Assembly (NCBI GenBank): GCA_007132865.1
Contig: SLNU01000098.1
Location: 1-6,587, forward strand
Origin: Bacteroidales bacterium
GTDB taxonomy: Bacteria > Bacteroidota > Bacteroidia > Bacteroidales > UBA7960
DNA: 6,587 nt
Reading direction: 5' to 3'
Under the pieces are notes generated by a model that ran no database searches, was not told the DNA's origin, and was given only the letters and a program-made list of their open reading frames with translations. This document shows, in pieces, positions 1 to 5,860 of this stretch. The translations under genes and the position numbers were made by a program. The stretch's first letter is position 1. Each line of letters starts with the position of its first letter.

Positions 1-1267
1 ATTCCAGGTAATCCAGGATCTCCTGCCCGCTTAGCTCCATTGTATACAGATAATTCTCGTATTCATAGATCCGGAAAAAGTCACGAACCAGCAGGGTCCC
101 GGCCTTTATCGTTTCATCAAAGGCCAGGGATGCCGTGAAGGAAAGGTCCGCTCCCGTGAGTTCCAGCTGAACCTGGTGCACCATGTCGGTAAACGGGGCA
201 CTGCCGAAAAGAACTTCCAGGGAATGCAGGTCCTTGCCCAGCTTTCCGACAGGCTCGGCTGCGAACTGGATAATCTCCGAAACATCCTTCTCAAATGCCT
301 TGAAAAAAGCCTGACTGGGCGCCACATTCCTGGTGGAAACCATTTCCCCCTTCTTGCCTTTCAATTCAAAAACCCGTTGGTCGGTGCGCTCAAAAGTCAG
401 CTCTGCAACGGCAAGGTTTTCGGCAAAATGGCCAGGGCCCAGAACAAGCACTTCCTCCCCGGCCACATTCGTGACAATTTCGATGCGCTCCCGGTGATCA
501 TGTCCGGTAAAGATCACATCAAAGCCAGGTACATGTTTGGCTACGTAGGCCGAAGCCTGCTCAAGCGGATGGGCGGAGTCCGGGGGATCGGCCTGCCCGT
601 ACCCGCTGTGAAATAGTCCGATGATCGCATCGGGCGATTCATTCTCCTTGACATATTGCACCCAGTAGGCAGCCGCTTCGACCATATCCTGAAACTCCAG
701 GCCCTCCCAAAGGTGCGGTGGCAGCCAGTTCGGCACGCTGGGCGTGGTGAGTCCGATTACAACGATATTCAGCCTCTGCCGCCTGATCACCGTATATGGT
801 TTAAAGTAAGGTTCGCCGGTCTCTGCGTCGAGCACATTGCCCCCCAGGTAAGGAAAATTGAACTCATCCTTCAATCGGTTGTACACCTCTGGTCCGGCTT
901 CAATGTCGTGGTTCCCGATCGTTGCCGCATCATACTTCATCAGGTTCATCACCCTGCTGAAAAGGTTTCGGCGGACATCCTGCTCAAAATTGGCATAATA
1001 GGCTGCCGGGGTGCCCTGCAGCAGATCCCCGTTATCCAGAAGGATGAGGTTGTTGCCAAGCCTGGTGCGTGCAGCTTCTATCACATAATGGACGCTGGCC
1101 ATGGAGGTCTGGGTCGGACGGTCATTTATAAAGTCGTAAGGGAATAACCTGGCGTGCACATCAGAGGTGACCGCGATCTGAATCTTTCTCTCCCGTGCGG
1201 ACGTACCCTCAGAGATGGCGGCCAGCATGAAAACAAAGACAAAGGTGATCAGGCGTAAATGCTTCAT
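1..1267 (-). CDS. Secreted bifunctional metallophosphatase/5'-nucleotidase (CpdB/UshA type), 3' end cut by window edge
   Basis: The reading frame is open from ATG at 1267 to the left edge, giving 422 residues without a stop. Residues 1-24 look like a cleavable signal peptide (hydrophobic LITFVFVFMLAAI, then TSA), so the enzyme should act in the periplasm or at the surface. The metallophosphatase domain shows the family's metal-binding blocks in order: TSDVH (D36, H38), NGDLLQG (D81), GNHD (N119, H120), FHSG (H220) and TGHDH (H256, H258). The nucleotidase C-terminal domain starts near residue 340 (FTDMVHQVQ, SFTASLAFD) and is truncated; relatives usually run beyond 500 residues. The family hydrolyses nucleotides or 2',3'-cyclic nucleotides to release phosphate. 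The DNGDLLQG block resembles CpdB more than UshA, but I cannot fix the substrate. It lies downstream of rpoD behind a terminator, with its own repeat-bearing leader. Confidence 0.93.
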   Translation of the reverse strand, partial: MKHLRLITFVFVFMLAAISEGTSARERKIQIAVTSDVHARLFPYDFINDRPTQTSMASVHYVIEAARTRLGNNLILLDNGDLLQGTPAAYYANFEQDVRRNLFSRVMNLMKYDAATIGNHDIEAGPEVYNRLKDEFNFPYLGGNVLDAETGEPYFKPYTVIRRQRLNIVVIGLTTPSVPNWLPPHLWEGLEFQDMVEAAAYWVQYVKENESPDAIIGLFHSGYGQADPPDSAHPLEQASAYVAKHVPGFDVIFTGHDHRERIEIVTNVAGEEVLVLGPGHFAENLAVAELTFERTDQRVFELKGKKGEMVSTRNVAPSQAFFKAFEKDVSEIIQFAAEPVGKLGKDLHSLEVLFGSAPFTDMVHQVQLELTGADLSFTASLAFDETIKAGTLLVRDFFRIYEYENYLYTMELSGQEILDYLE

Positions 1268-1282
1268 ATGTTCAATGCTAAA

Positions 1283-1339
1283 AGGACGCTAAAAAATAAT
1301 AAGTGCGCTAAATATTATTAAGGACGCTAAATTAAGAAA
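1283..1339. repeat. Three tandem 19-bp units in the nucleotidase leader
   Basis: Three imperfect 19-bp units run head to tail at 1283-1301, 1302-1320 and 1321-1339. Each begins AG(G/T)(A/G)CGCTAAA on the plus strand, and the CGCTAAA core recurs at 1287, 1306 and 1325, exactly 19 bp apart. A fourth partial core, TGCTAAA, lies at 1276-1282, out of register. The array sits 16 to 72 bp upstream of the nucleotidase ATG, between that gene and the rpoD terminator, so it occupies the only space for its promoter. The unit tails are AT-rich and diverge. It could be repeated operator sites or a simple slippage product. I see no clean TAnnTTTG box here; the nearest is TAATTTAG on the minus strand. Confidence 0.75.
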
Positions 1340-1364
1340 AAAAGGCATCCTGATAAGATGCCTT
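1335..1364 (-). terminator. Intrinsic terminator of rpoD
   Basis: A perfect 8-bp stem is formed by AAGGCATC (1342-1349) and GATGCCTT (1357-1364) with a 7-nt loop. Read on the minus strand it is followed by a run of T residues (complement of 1337-1343), the classic Rho-independent layout. It begins about 34 bp after the sigma factor stop codon. The plus-strand side lacks a T-run, so it should act mainly on rpoD transcripts. Its T-run overlaps the last of the 19-bp repeats. Confidence 0.88.
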
Positions 1365-1397
1365 GGTAATAATTCTGATCGCCGAAAATACAATAAC

Positions 1398-2264
1398 CTA
1401 TTGTCCCAAATAGGCTTTCAGCAATTTACTCCGGGAGGTATGCTTCAGCCTTCGGATGGCCTTTTCCTTGATTTGTCGGACCCGCTCACGCGTCAGGTCA
1501 AATTTCGCGCCGATCTCGTCCAATGTAAGGCCATGGTTCATTCCGATCCCGAAATACAGATTGATCACATCCCGTTCTTTCTCCGTAAGGGTCGCCAACG
1601 ACCTCTGGATCTCCCGTGCAAGGGATTCGTGGATCAGGCTGGAGTCGGCATTCGGAGAATCCTGGTTCACATAAACGTCCAGCAGGCTGGCATCCTCACC
1701 CTGAATCAGGGGGGCATCGACCGAAACATGGTGGGTGGAGATCCGGAAGGATTCCGCAATCTTGTCTTCATGCACGTCCAGTGCTTCCGCAAGCTCCTCG
1801 GTGGAGGGAGGCCTTTCAAAACGCTGCTCCAGCCTGGAGGCTTCCTTTTTGATCTTATTGAGCGATCCCACCTGGTTCAGGGGCAGCCGAACAATTCTTG
1901 ACTGCTCCGCAAGGGCCTGCAAGATGGATTGCCGTATCCACCATACGGCATAGGAAATAAACTTAAACCCCCTGGTTTCGTCAAAACGCTTTGCGGCCTT
2001 GATGAGACCCAGGTTCCCCTCATTTATAAGGTCCGGGAGGCTTAAGCCCTGGTTCTGGTATTGCTTGGCAACCGAAACCACGAACCGAAGGTTTGCCTTG
2101 GTAAGTTTTTCCAATGCATCCTGGTCACCTGCCTTTATACGCTGTGCCAGCTGAACTTCCTCTTCGGCAGAGATCAGCGGAACCTTCCCGATCTCCTGAA
2201 GGTACTTGTCAAGGGAAGCAGTATCACGGTTGGTGATGGACTTGGAAATTTTTAACTGTCTCAT
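1398..2264 (-). CDS. rpoD: Primary (housekeeping) sigma factor RpoD/SigA, Bacteroidota type
   Basis: This is the sigma-70 subunit that directs RNA polymerase to most promoters. The 288 residues match the compact primary sigma of Bacteroidota, which lacks region 1.1. Region 1.2 (about 16-50) contains [14 protein letters not shown]. Region 2 (about 52-122) contains [35 protein letters not shown] and the -10-recognising and melting segment [19 protein letters not shown]. Region 3 follows ([24 protein letters not shown]). Region 4.2 is the helix-turn-helix [20 protein letters not shown] (about 246-265) plus KEKAIRRLK. The start [13 protein letters not shown] matches relatives, so it is well supported despite the absence of a Shine-Dalgarno sequence. 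It has its own promoter (box at 2344-2351) and a strong terminator. No key residues appear to be missing. Confidence 0.97.
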   Translation of the reverse strand: MRQLKISKSITNRDTASLDKYLQEIGKVPLISAEEEVQLAQRIKAGDQDALEKLTKANLRFVVSVAKQYQNQGLSLPDLINEGNLGLIKAAKRFDETRGFKFISYAVWWIRQSILQALAEQSRIVRLPLNQVGSLNKIKKEASRLEQRFERPPSTEELAEALDVHEDKIAESFRISTHHVSVDAPLIQGEDASLLDVYVNQDSPNADSSLIHESLAREIQRSLATLTEKERDVINLYFGIGMNHGLTLDEIGAKFDLTRERVRQIKEKAIRRLKHTSRSKLLKAYLGQ

Positions 2265-2343
2265 ATATTAGTTGGTCGTAGAGATATGTAAGTTTCTGAA
2301 AATGTGGAAGTACCTTGTGAGAACCCTCCGCCGGGAAAGCCCA

Positions 2344-2374
2344 CAAAGGTACAAAAAATAACCGAGATAAACAA
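2344..2374 (-). promoter_or_regulatory. Bacteroidota-type promoter of rpoD
   Basis: On the minus strand a perfect -7 box TACCTTTG (complement of 2344-2351) is preceded, 20 nt upstream, by TTG (complement of 2372-2374). This matches the phylum consensus TTG-N19-21-TAnnTTTG. Transcription would start near 2337, leaving a 5' leader of roughly 70 nt before the ATG at 2264. The gene would thus be driven by a promoter of the class its own product recognises. No start-site data are available; the call rests on consensus and position. Confidence 0.75.
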
Positions 2375-2385
2375 CCATTTCGGCT
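2353..2385 (-). terminator. Possible weak terminator of the HtrA-family protease gene
   Basis: Directly after the protease stop codon the minus strand reads AGCCGA (2385-2380), a 14-nt loop, TCGGTT (2365-2360), one A, then six T residues (2358-2353). The stem is only 6 bp with one G-U pair, and a competing pairing AGATAA/TTATCT exists, so it may be leaky. The T-run lies inside the spacer of the rpoD promoter. Confidence 0.4.
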
Positions 2386-2386
2386 C

Positions 2387-3862
2387 TTATCTGATACCAA
2401 TGCCGTAATAGCCCCTTCTTCCGTTGGGATAAATACCCTCGATCAGAATTCCGCCGGATTTACCCCGGATCATTCTTGTCAGTTCCTGGGGCGAGGACAC
2501 CGGCTCATTGTCAAGGTGGGTGATAATGAACCCATCCCTTATCCCTGCATTGGCAATTAGCTTTCCGCGTTCGACGCCGGTGACCCGCACGCCATGTGCT
2601 ATATTCAAACGGCTGAGGTCCGCCTCCGGAACCGGTTCAAACCTGGCCCCAAGGTTATCAATCACACTGACATCCTCACGGGAGACAAGACTTTGTTCAC
2701 CATAGATGTTTTTTAATTTTGCCTTGGCCTGCTGCTCCCGTCCGCCTCGGTAATATGTTACGGTCACTTCATCTCCGGGACGCCTGCGCCCAAGGGTCTC
2801 CAAAAGCTCAGAGGGGTTGCGGATGGACTGCCCGTCAACCCCGACGATCACATCTCCCTCCCGCAATCCGGCTTCCTCTCCAGCACTTTTCTCATGCACT
2901 TCTTCCACATAGGCTCCCTGATGGCGGTCCAGGCCTTTTTCAGCAGCCTCCCGACTGTTCAGTTCCCTGATCACAACGCCCAGCAAGCCCCTTTGCACCT
3001 CACCGTGCTCGATAAGGTCTTCCACCACTTTGCTTGCAATATTCGAAGGGATTGCAAATGAGTATCCTGCGAATGAACCGGTTGTCGAGGCAATGGCGGC
3101 ATTGATACCGATCAGGTCCCCCTGCGTGTTGACCAGCGCACCCCCGCTGTTGCCGCGGTTTACGGCGGCATCTGTCTGGATAAAGGACTCAATGGCGGTA
3201 TTGCCCCCCAATATGTTGATATTTCGTCCTTTTGCACTGACAATCCCTGCCGTAACGGTTGAAGTAAGGTTGAACGGATTGCCAACGGCAAGCACCCATT
3301 CCCCGACCCTGACCTCGTCAGAGTCCCCGAATGTCAGGTAGGGCAGACCGCTTTCATCAATTTTGATCAGTGCAAGGTCTGTGGTCGGATCCCGACCGAT
3401 GATCACAGCCTCATAAATCGTATTGTTGTTCAGGGTAACCTCAATCACATCGGCTTCGGCCACAACATGGTTGTTGGTCACGATGTATCCGTCAGCACTG
3501 ATGATTACCCCACTGCCTGTCGCCTCCATCGGGCGCTGCGGGGTTCTCTGCCGGGGCCCGAAGAAAAACTCCCGGAACGGGTCTGAAAAGAAATCATCGT
3601 ATTCCGCGCTGCGACGTTCGTATTTGGTACGTATGTGTACGACCGCATTCACGGTTATCTCGGAAACAAGCGTAAAATCAGGCAAGGTGGTCGGCAATTT
3701 TGTCATATACCTTGCCAGTGTGGCGGGAGGCTGGTTCAATGTGCCATGTTCCGTGAAGGCCATTTCGACCCCTGTCTGCGGACTGAAAAAACGCTGGTGG
3801 ATAAGCAGGCTGAAAAACCCGCCCAGTAAGGCTGCCAGCAGCAATGCTGAAAATTTTTTCAT
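2387..3862 (-). CDS. Periplasmic HtrA/DegP-family serine protease (Do type) with two PDZ domains
   Basis: The protein degrades or chaperones misfolded envelope proteins. Its 491 residues begin with a short basic stretch and hydrophobic segment (about 4-21), a signal peptide or membrane anchor. The trypsin-like domain covers about 65-280 and carries the triad His132 (VTNNHVVAE), Asp162 (PTTDLALIKID) and Ser239 (NRGNSGGALV), preceded by the oxyanion-loop region VGEWVLAVGNPF. PDZ1 is about 291-385 (RGLLGVVI, AGLREGDVIVGVDG). PDZ2 is about 420-485 (GVRVTGVERG, AGIRDGFIITHL) and ends at GYYGIGIR, as in Bacteroidota relatives. A phenylalanine-rich loop FFSDPFREFFFG (91-102) matches the activation loop often seen in Do proteases. 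It lies upstream of and co-directional with rpoD, and divergent from the dapF operon. DegP and DegQ cannot be told apart here, so no symbol is given. Confidence 0.95.
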   Translation of the reverse strand: MKKFSALLLAALLGGFFSLLIHQRFFSPQTGVEMAFTEHGTLNQPPATLARYMTKLPTTLPDFTLVSEITVNAVVHIRTKYERRSAEYDDFFSDPFREFFFGPRQRTPQRPMEATGSGVIISADGYIVTNNHVVAEADVIEVTLNNNTIYEAVIIGRDPTTDLALIKIDESGLPYLTFGDSDEVRVGEWVLAVGNPFNLTSTVTAGIVSAKGRNINILGGNTAIESFIQTDAAVNRGNSGGALVNTQGDLIGINAAIASTTGSFAGYSFAIPSNIASKVVEDLIEHGEVQRGLLGVVIRELNSREAAEKGLDRHQGAYVEEVHEKSAGEEAGLREGDVIVGVDGQSIRNPSELLETLGRRRPGDEVTVTYYRGGREQQAKAKLKNIYGEQSLVSREDVSVIDNLGARFEPVPEADLSRLNIAHGVRVTGVERGKLIANAGIRDGFIITHLDNEPVSSPQELTRMIRGKSGGILIEGIYPNGRRGYYGIGIR

Positions 3863-3896
3863 ATCACTCGTTTTTACATGAAACTTAACAACAAAT

Positions 3897-3925
3897 CCGG
3901 ATAATTTGTTTAGCTGCCTATCCGG
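3897..3925. promoter_or_regulatory. Inverted repeat upstream of the protease gene
   Basis: CCGGATA (3897-3903) and TATCCGG (3919-3925) are perfect 7-bp arms with a 15-nt spacer, centred about 49 bp upstream of the protease start codon. It could be an operator or a leader hairpin. No T-run follows on either strand, so it is not a terminator. A chance occurrence is possible. Confidence 0.4.
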
Positions 3926-4082
3926 CTAAGGGATAATTCCAGAAATCAATTTCGCAATAAATATGCCTCTGCTGAAAACCAGAGTGTTAATTAAATCAAA
4001 AAAATCCAAAAAAAATTAACCTGCCCGCCTTTATCCCCTGCAATATCGTACATCAGTGAAACGAATTTCAATCGGTTTTGCT

Positions 4083-4090
4083 TACCTTTG
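4083..4090 (+). promoter_or_regulatory. -7 box of the dapF operon promoter
   Basis: TACCTTTG matches the phylum -7 consensus exactly and lies 33 bp upstream of the first ATG of the operon, placing the start site near 4097. The -33 region (about 4060-4063) has no obvious TTTG, so only half of the promoter is convincing. The same octamer occurs in the rpoD promoter. Confidence 0.6.
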
Positions 4091-4118
4091 ATAAAGGTCT
4101 TATGATAAAAGGTCTTAC
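4090..4118 (+). repeat. Tandem duplication in the operon 5' leader
   Basis: GATAAAGGTCTTAT (4090-4103) is followed at once by GATAAAAGGTCTTAC (4104-4118), a near-exact duplicate with one added A and one changed base. It spans the expected transcription start and the ribosome-binding region; the second copy supplies AAAAGG, the best weak Shine-Dalgarno candidate for the ATG at 4124. Confidence 0.75.
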
Positions 4119-4123
4119 TCCAG

Positions 4124-4972
4124 ATGGCTCAAAAGAAAAAGGATCCATATAATTTTTTCCTCGTGGCCGCCGGTCTGTTGATTGGCTTTTTCCTTGGGGC
4201 AGCAATCATCTACTTATTTAACAACCGGCCTGCCGATTACCAGTTGACCGAAGCAGCCCAGGAACGCCTGGCCAGGCTGTTCCAACAGCAGCAGCAGGTA
4301 CCCGGCCCAAGCCTTGCCCCCGCAGAGAATCAGCCCCAAACCCGCGTTTTTACCAGGCAGGACGATCCAGAGCCGGCATCCCTGCCCGCCGACACAGCAT
4401 CCCTTTACACCGACACAGCATCCCTGTCTGCTGACACATCTTCCCTGCCCGCTGACACAGCGGCTGTGGATACAGACCCCGAAACCCGGTCGCATCCCCA
4501 TGAAACAGCCGATGATAGCATAACCACCGATCATTCCGACCAGGAGTTCAGCCCGGACACCGGGGAACAGCCCAGCCAGGGAATACTGGAAGAGGAGGTC
4601 CGCCTGAAACGCGACCGGCTCCTCGGAACCATCGGCTTTACGCTTCCCACCCTTGAATCCTCCAGGGCCGGATCGGAGTCCACCAGAACACTGGACTCGC
4701 TGCTGGGAGGCCGGCATCAGCCATTCCGCAGCATATTGGTCGAATTTTGGGAGTCCCCCCTGAATTTCACTGGCTATAAAATGAGCAAAAACAGCTTGAT
4801 TCTTTACGGACTGGACCAGGTTGAGTCTGTAAGCCTGCAGGTGCATGAAGAAACCGTATACCTGAAGTATTATGGGATTTATTTTCCGTTGGTACTGACC
4901 TCCGATTTCCTTCCCCTGACAGCAATCGAAGATGCCCTGCTGATTAACAAACTGGAGCAGCAATGGCCATAA
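4124..4972 (+). CDS. Unrecognised membrane-anchored protein with repeat linker, coupled to dapF
   Basis: I do not recognise a characterised family. The 282 residues have a basic cytoplasmic start (MAQKKKDPYN), one transmembrane helix (about 11-33, FFLVAAGLLIGFFLGAAIIYLF), a QQQQQ stretch (54-58), and a long Thr/Ser/Pro/Asp-rich linker (about 60-155). A charged segment follows (EEEVRLKRDRLLG, about 156-168), then a compact, aromatic-rich C-terminal domain (about 188-282; VEFWESPLNFTGYKMSKNSLILYGL). The helix orientation suggests that the linker and domain lie outside the inner membrane. The linker contains four heptapeptide repeats (residues 90-117). The stop overlaps the dapF start by 10 bp, so translation is probably coupled. 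A wall-related role is only an inference from that neighbour. Confidence 0.85.
   Translation: MAQKKKDPYNFFLVAAGLLIGFFLGAAIIYLFNNRPADYQLTEAAQERLARLFQQQQQVPGPSLAPAENQPQTRVFTRQDDPEPASLPADTASLYTDTASLSADTSSLPADTAAVDTDPETRSHPHETADDSITTDHSDQEFSPDTGEQPSQGILEEEVRLKRDRLLGTIGFTLPTLESSRAGSESTRTLDSLLGGRHQPFRSILVEFWESPLNFTGYKMSKNSLILYGLDQVESVSLQVHEETVYLKYYGIYFPLVLTSDFLPLTAIEDALLINKLEQQWP
4391..4474 (+). repeat. Four in-frame 21-bp repeats encoding a DTASLxx-like heptapeptide
   Basis: Four consecutive 21-bp units encode DTASLYT, DTASLSA, DTSSLPA and DTAAVDT (residues 90-117 of the membrane protein); a partial unit ASLPA precedes them and a final D follows. Units 1 and 2 are nearly identical for their first 15 bases and later ones diverge, as expected for ageing tandem duplications. 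The product is a polar, unstructured spacer. Confidence 0.85.
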
Positions 4973-5838
4973 GGTTCTATAAATACCACGGCACCGGCAA
5001 TGACTTCATACTGCTTGATGACCGCCAGAAGCTGTTGAAAACGGACGATCCTGAAATACAGTCCTTAATGGCTGCATGGTGCAATCGACATACCGGGATT
5101 GGCGCCGACGGACTTATATTGATCCGTGAGGCTGTGAAGGCTGATTTTGAGATGGTGTTCTTTAATTCAGACGGACGGCCCGGCTCCATGTGCGGTAACG
5201 GAGGACGGTGTGCGGTTGCATTTGCGCACCGTCTGGGCATTGTCAACAGCGAAACAACTTTCCTGGCTACGGATGGCCTGCACCATGCATACCTGACCGG
5301 AAAGAAGGGGAACCGCCTGGCGATCAGCCTGGGACTTAACAATACTGACATGCCGGTAAGCCGGCAGGGACATTACTTTGTGCACACCGGATCCCCCCAT
5401 GTGGTGGTGTTCAGCCCCGGGGTGGCAGACATGGATGTGGTCAGGGAGGGCCGCAACTTAAGGAACTCTTCGGTCTACAGTAAAGAAGGGGTAAATGTTA
5501 ATTTTGCAGAAAACTTATTGAACGGAGCATTCCTTGTGCGGACGTACGAACGTGGAGTGGAAAATGAAACATTGTCCTGCGGCACCGGGGCGACAGCAGT
5601 GGCCATTGCGGCGTGGCAGCACTTCCCGGAGAACAGGTCCGACTCCCGGGAAAGCAGGTACGACTCCCGGGAAATATCCACCAGGGGAGGACGCCTGCTG
5701 GTGTCCTTCTCTCCTCCCAGTGAAGGGAAGCAGTTTTTTTCGGATATATTCCTGCACGGACCCGCTGAAATGGTTTTTTCGGGCAGCATCCGGCTTAAGG
5801 CACGAAATAAAGGCAAATCACGAAATAAAGGCAGATAA
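4963..5838 (+). CDS. dapF: Diaminopimelate epimerase
   Basis: DapF interconverts LL- and meso-diaminopimelate without a cofactor, supplying lysine synthesis and the peptidoglycan cross-linking residue in the cytoplasm. The sequence shows FYKYHGTGNDFILLDDR at the start, GIGADGL (45-51), FFNSDG, the first catalytic cysteine in MCGNGGR (Cys77), GSPHVVVF, EGVNVNF, YERGVENET, and the second catalytic cysteine in LSCGTGATA (Cys206). Its ATG at 4963 lies inside the end of the preceding gene, and the N-terminus matches the family, so the start is firm. At 291 residues it is longer than the usual 260-275. The excess comes from an Arg/Ser/Asp insertion (about 223-238) built of two 21-bp repeats and a basic tail (280-291) built of two 18-bp repeats. 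Both lie away from the catalytic motifs, and the enzyme is expected to be active. Confidence 0.97.
   Translation: MAIRFYKYHGTGNDFILLDDRQKLLKTDDPEIQSLMAAWCNRHTGIGADGLILIREAVKADFEMVFFNSDGRPGSMCGNGGRCAVAFAHRLGIVNSETTFLATDGLHHAYLTGKKGNRLAISLGLNNTDMPVSRQGHYFVHTGSPHVVVFSPGVADMDVVREGRNLRNSSVYSKEGVNVNFAENLLNGAFLVRTYERGVENETLSCGTGATAVAIAAWQHFPENRSDSRESRYDSREISTRGGRLLVSFSPPSEGKQFFSDIFLHGPAEMVFSGSIRLKARNKGKSRNKGR
5634..5675 (+). repeat. Two 21-bp tandem repeats inside dapF
   Basis: Two adjacent 21-bp units (5634-5654 and 5655-5675) differ at 2 positions and share the core CGACTCCCGGGAAA. They encode RSDSRES and RYDSREI (residues 225-238), between the second catalytic-cysteine block and the next conserved strand (GGRLLVSF). 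The unit length of seven codons preserves the frame. Confidence 0.88.
5801..5836 (+). repeat. Two 18-bp tandem repeats forming the DapF C-terminal tail
   Basis: CACGAAATAAAGGCAAAT (5801-5818) and CACGAAATAAAGGCAGAT (5819-5836) differ at one base. They encode the basic tail RNKGKSRNKGR just before the stop codon. The second unit supplies the first base of the TAA, so the duplication extends to the very end of the gene. Confidence 0.88.
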
Positions 5839-5860
5839 TAATTACAAGCAGGTAACAGAT

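Larger units (their letters stand above)
3863..4123. promoter_or_regulatory. Divergent intergenic promoter region
   Basis: This 261-bp AT-rich gap separates the protease gene (leftward) from the dapF operon (rightward), so it must carry promoters for both. The rightward -7 box at 4083-4090 is clear. For the protease I find no TAnnTTTG match on the minus strand. Its upstream region contains a 7-bp inverted repeat (3897-3903/3919-3925) and homopolymeric A-tracts around 3998-4018. No RNA gene or small ORF could be supported. Confidence 0.6.

Noticed and set aside
176..1147. Plus-strand open frames at 176-616 and 656-1147
   Set aside because: They are antisense to the nucleotidase frame, which carries continuous recognised motifs across the whole stretch; their products resemble nothing known.
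1401..1901. Plus-strand 166-codon open frame
   Set aside because: Antisense shadow of the sigma factor gene, whose protein is fully conserved.
3967..3984. CTCTG/CAGAG hairpin considered as a terminator
   Set aside because: The stem is only 5 bp and no T-run follows on either strand; it lies in a promoter region.
4102..4152. Upstream 16-codon ORF (MIKGLTPDGSKEKGSI) overlapping the first operon gene
   Set aside because: Its ATG would lie only about 5 nt from the predicted transcript start, and it is a by-product of the leader duplication; no support for translation.
4214..4963. Minus-strand 249-codon open frame
   Set aside because: Antisense to the repeat-linker gene; its Cys/Gly-rich repeats are the reverse reading of the 21-bp repeats. 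The plus-strand frame has a promoter box, a membrane helix and overlap with dapF.
5534..5860. Upstream extension of the acetyltransferase frame into dapF
   Set aside because: The extension is dapF read in another frame; family similarity starts only after ATG 5861.
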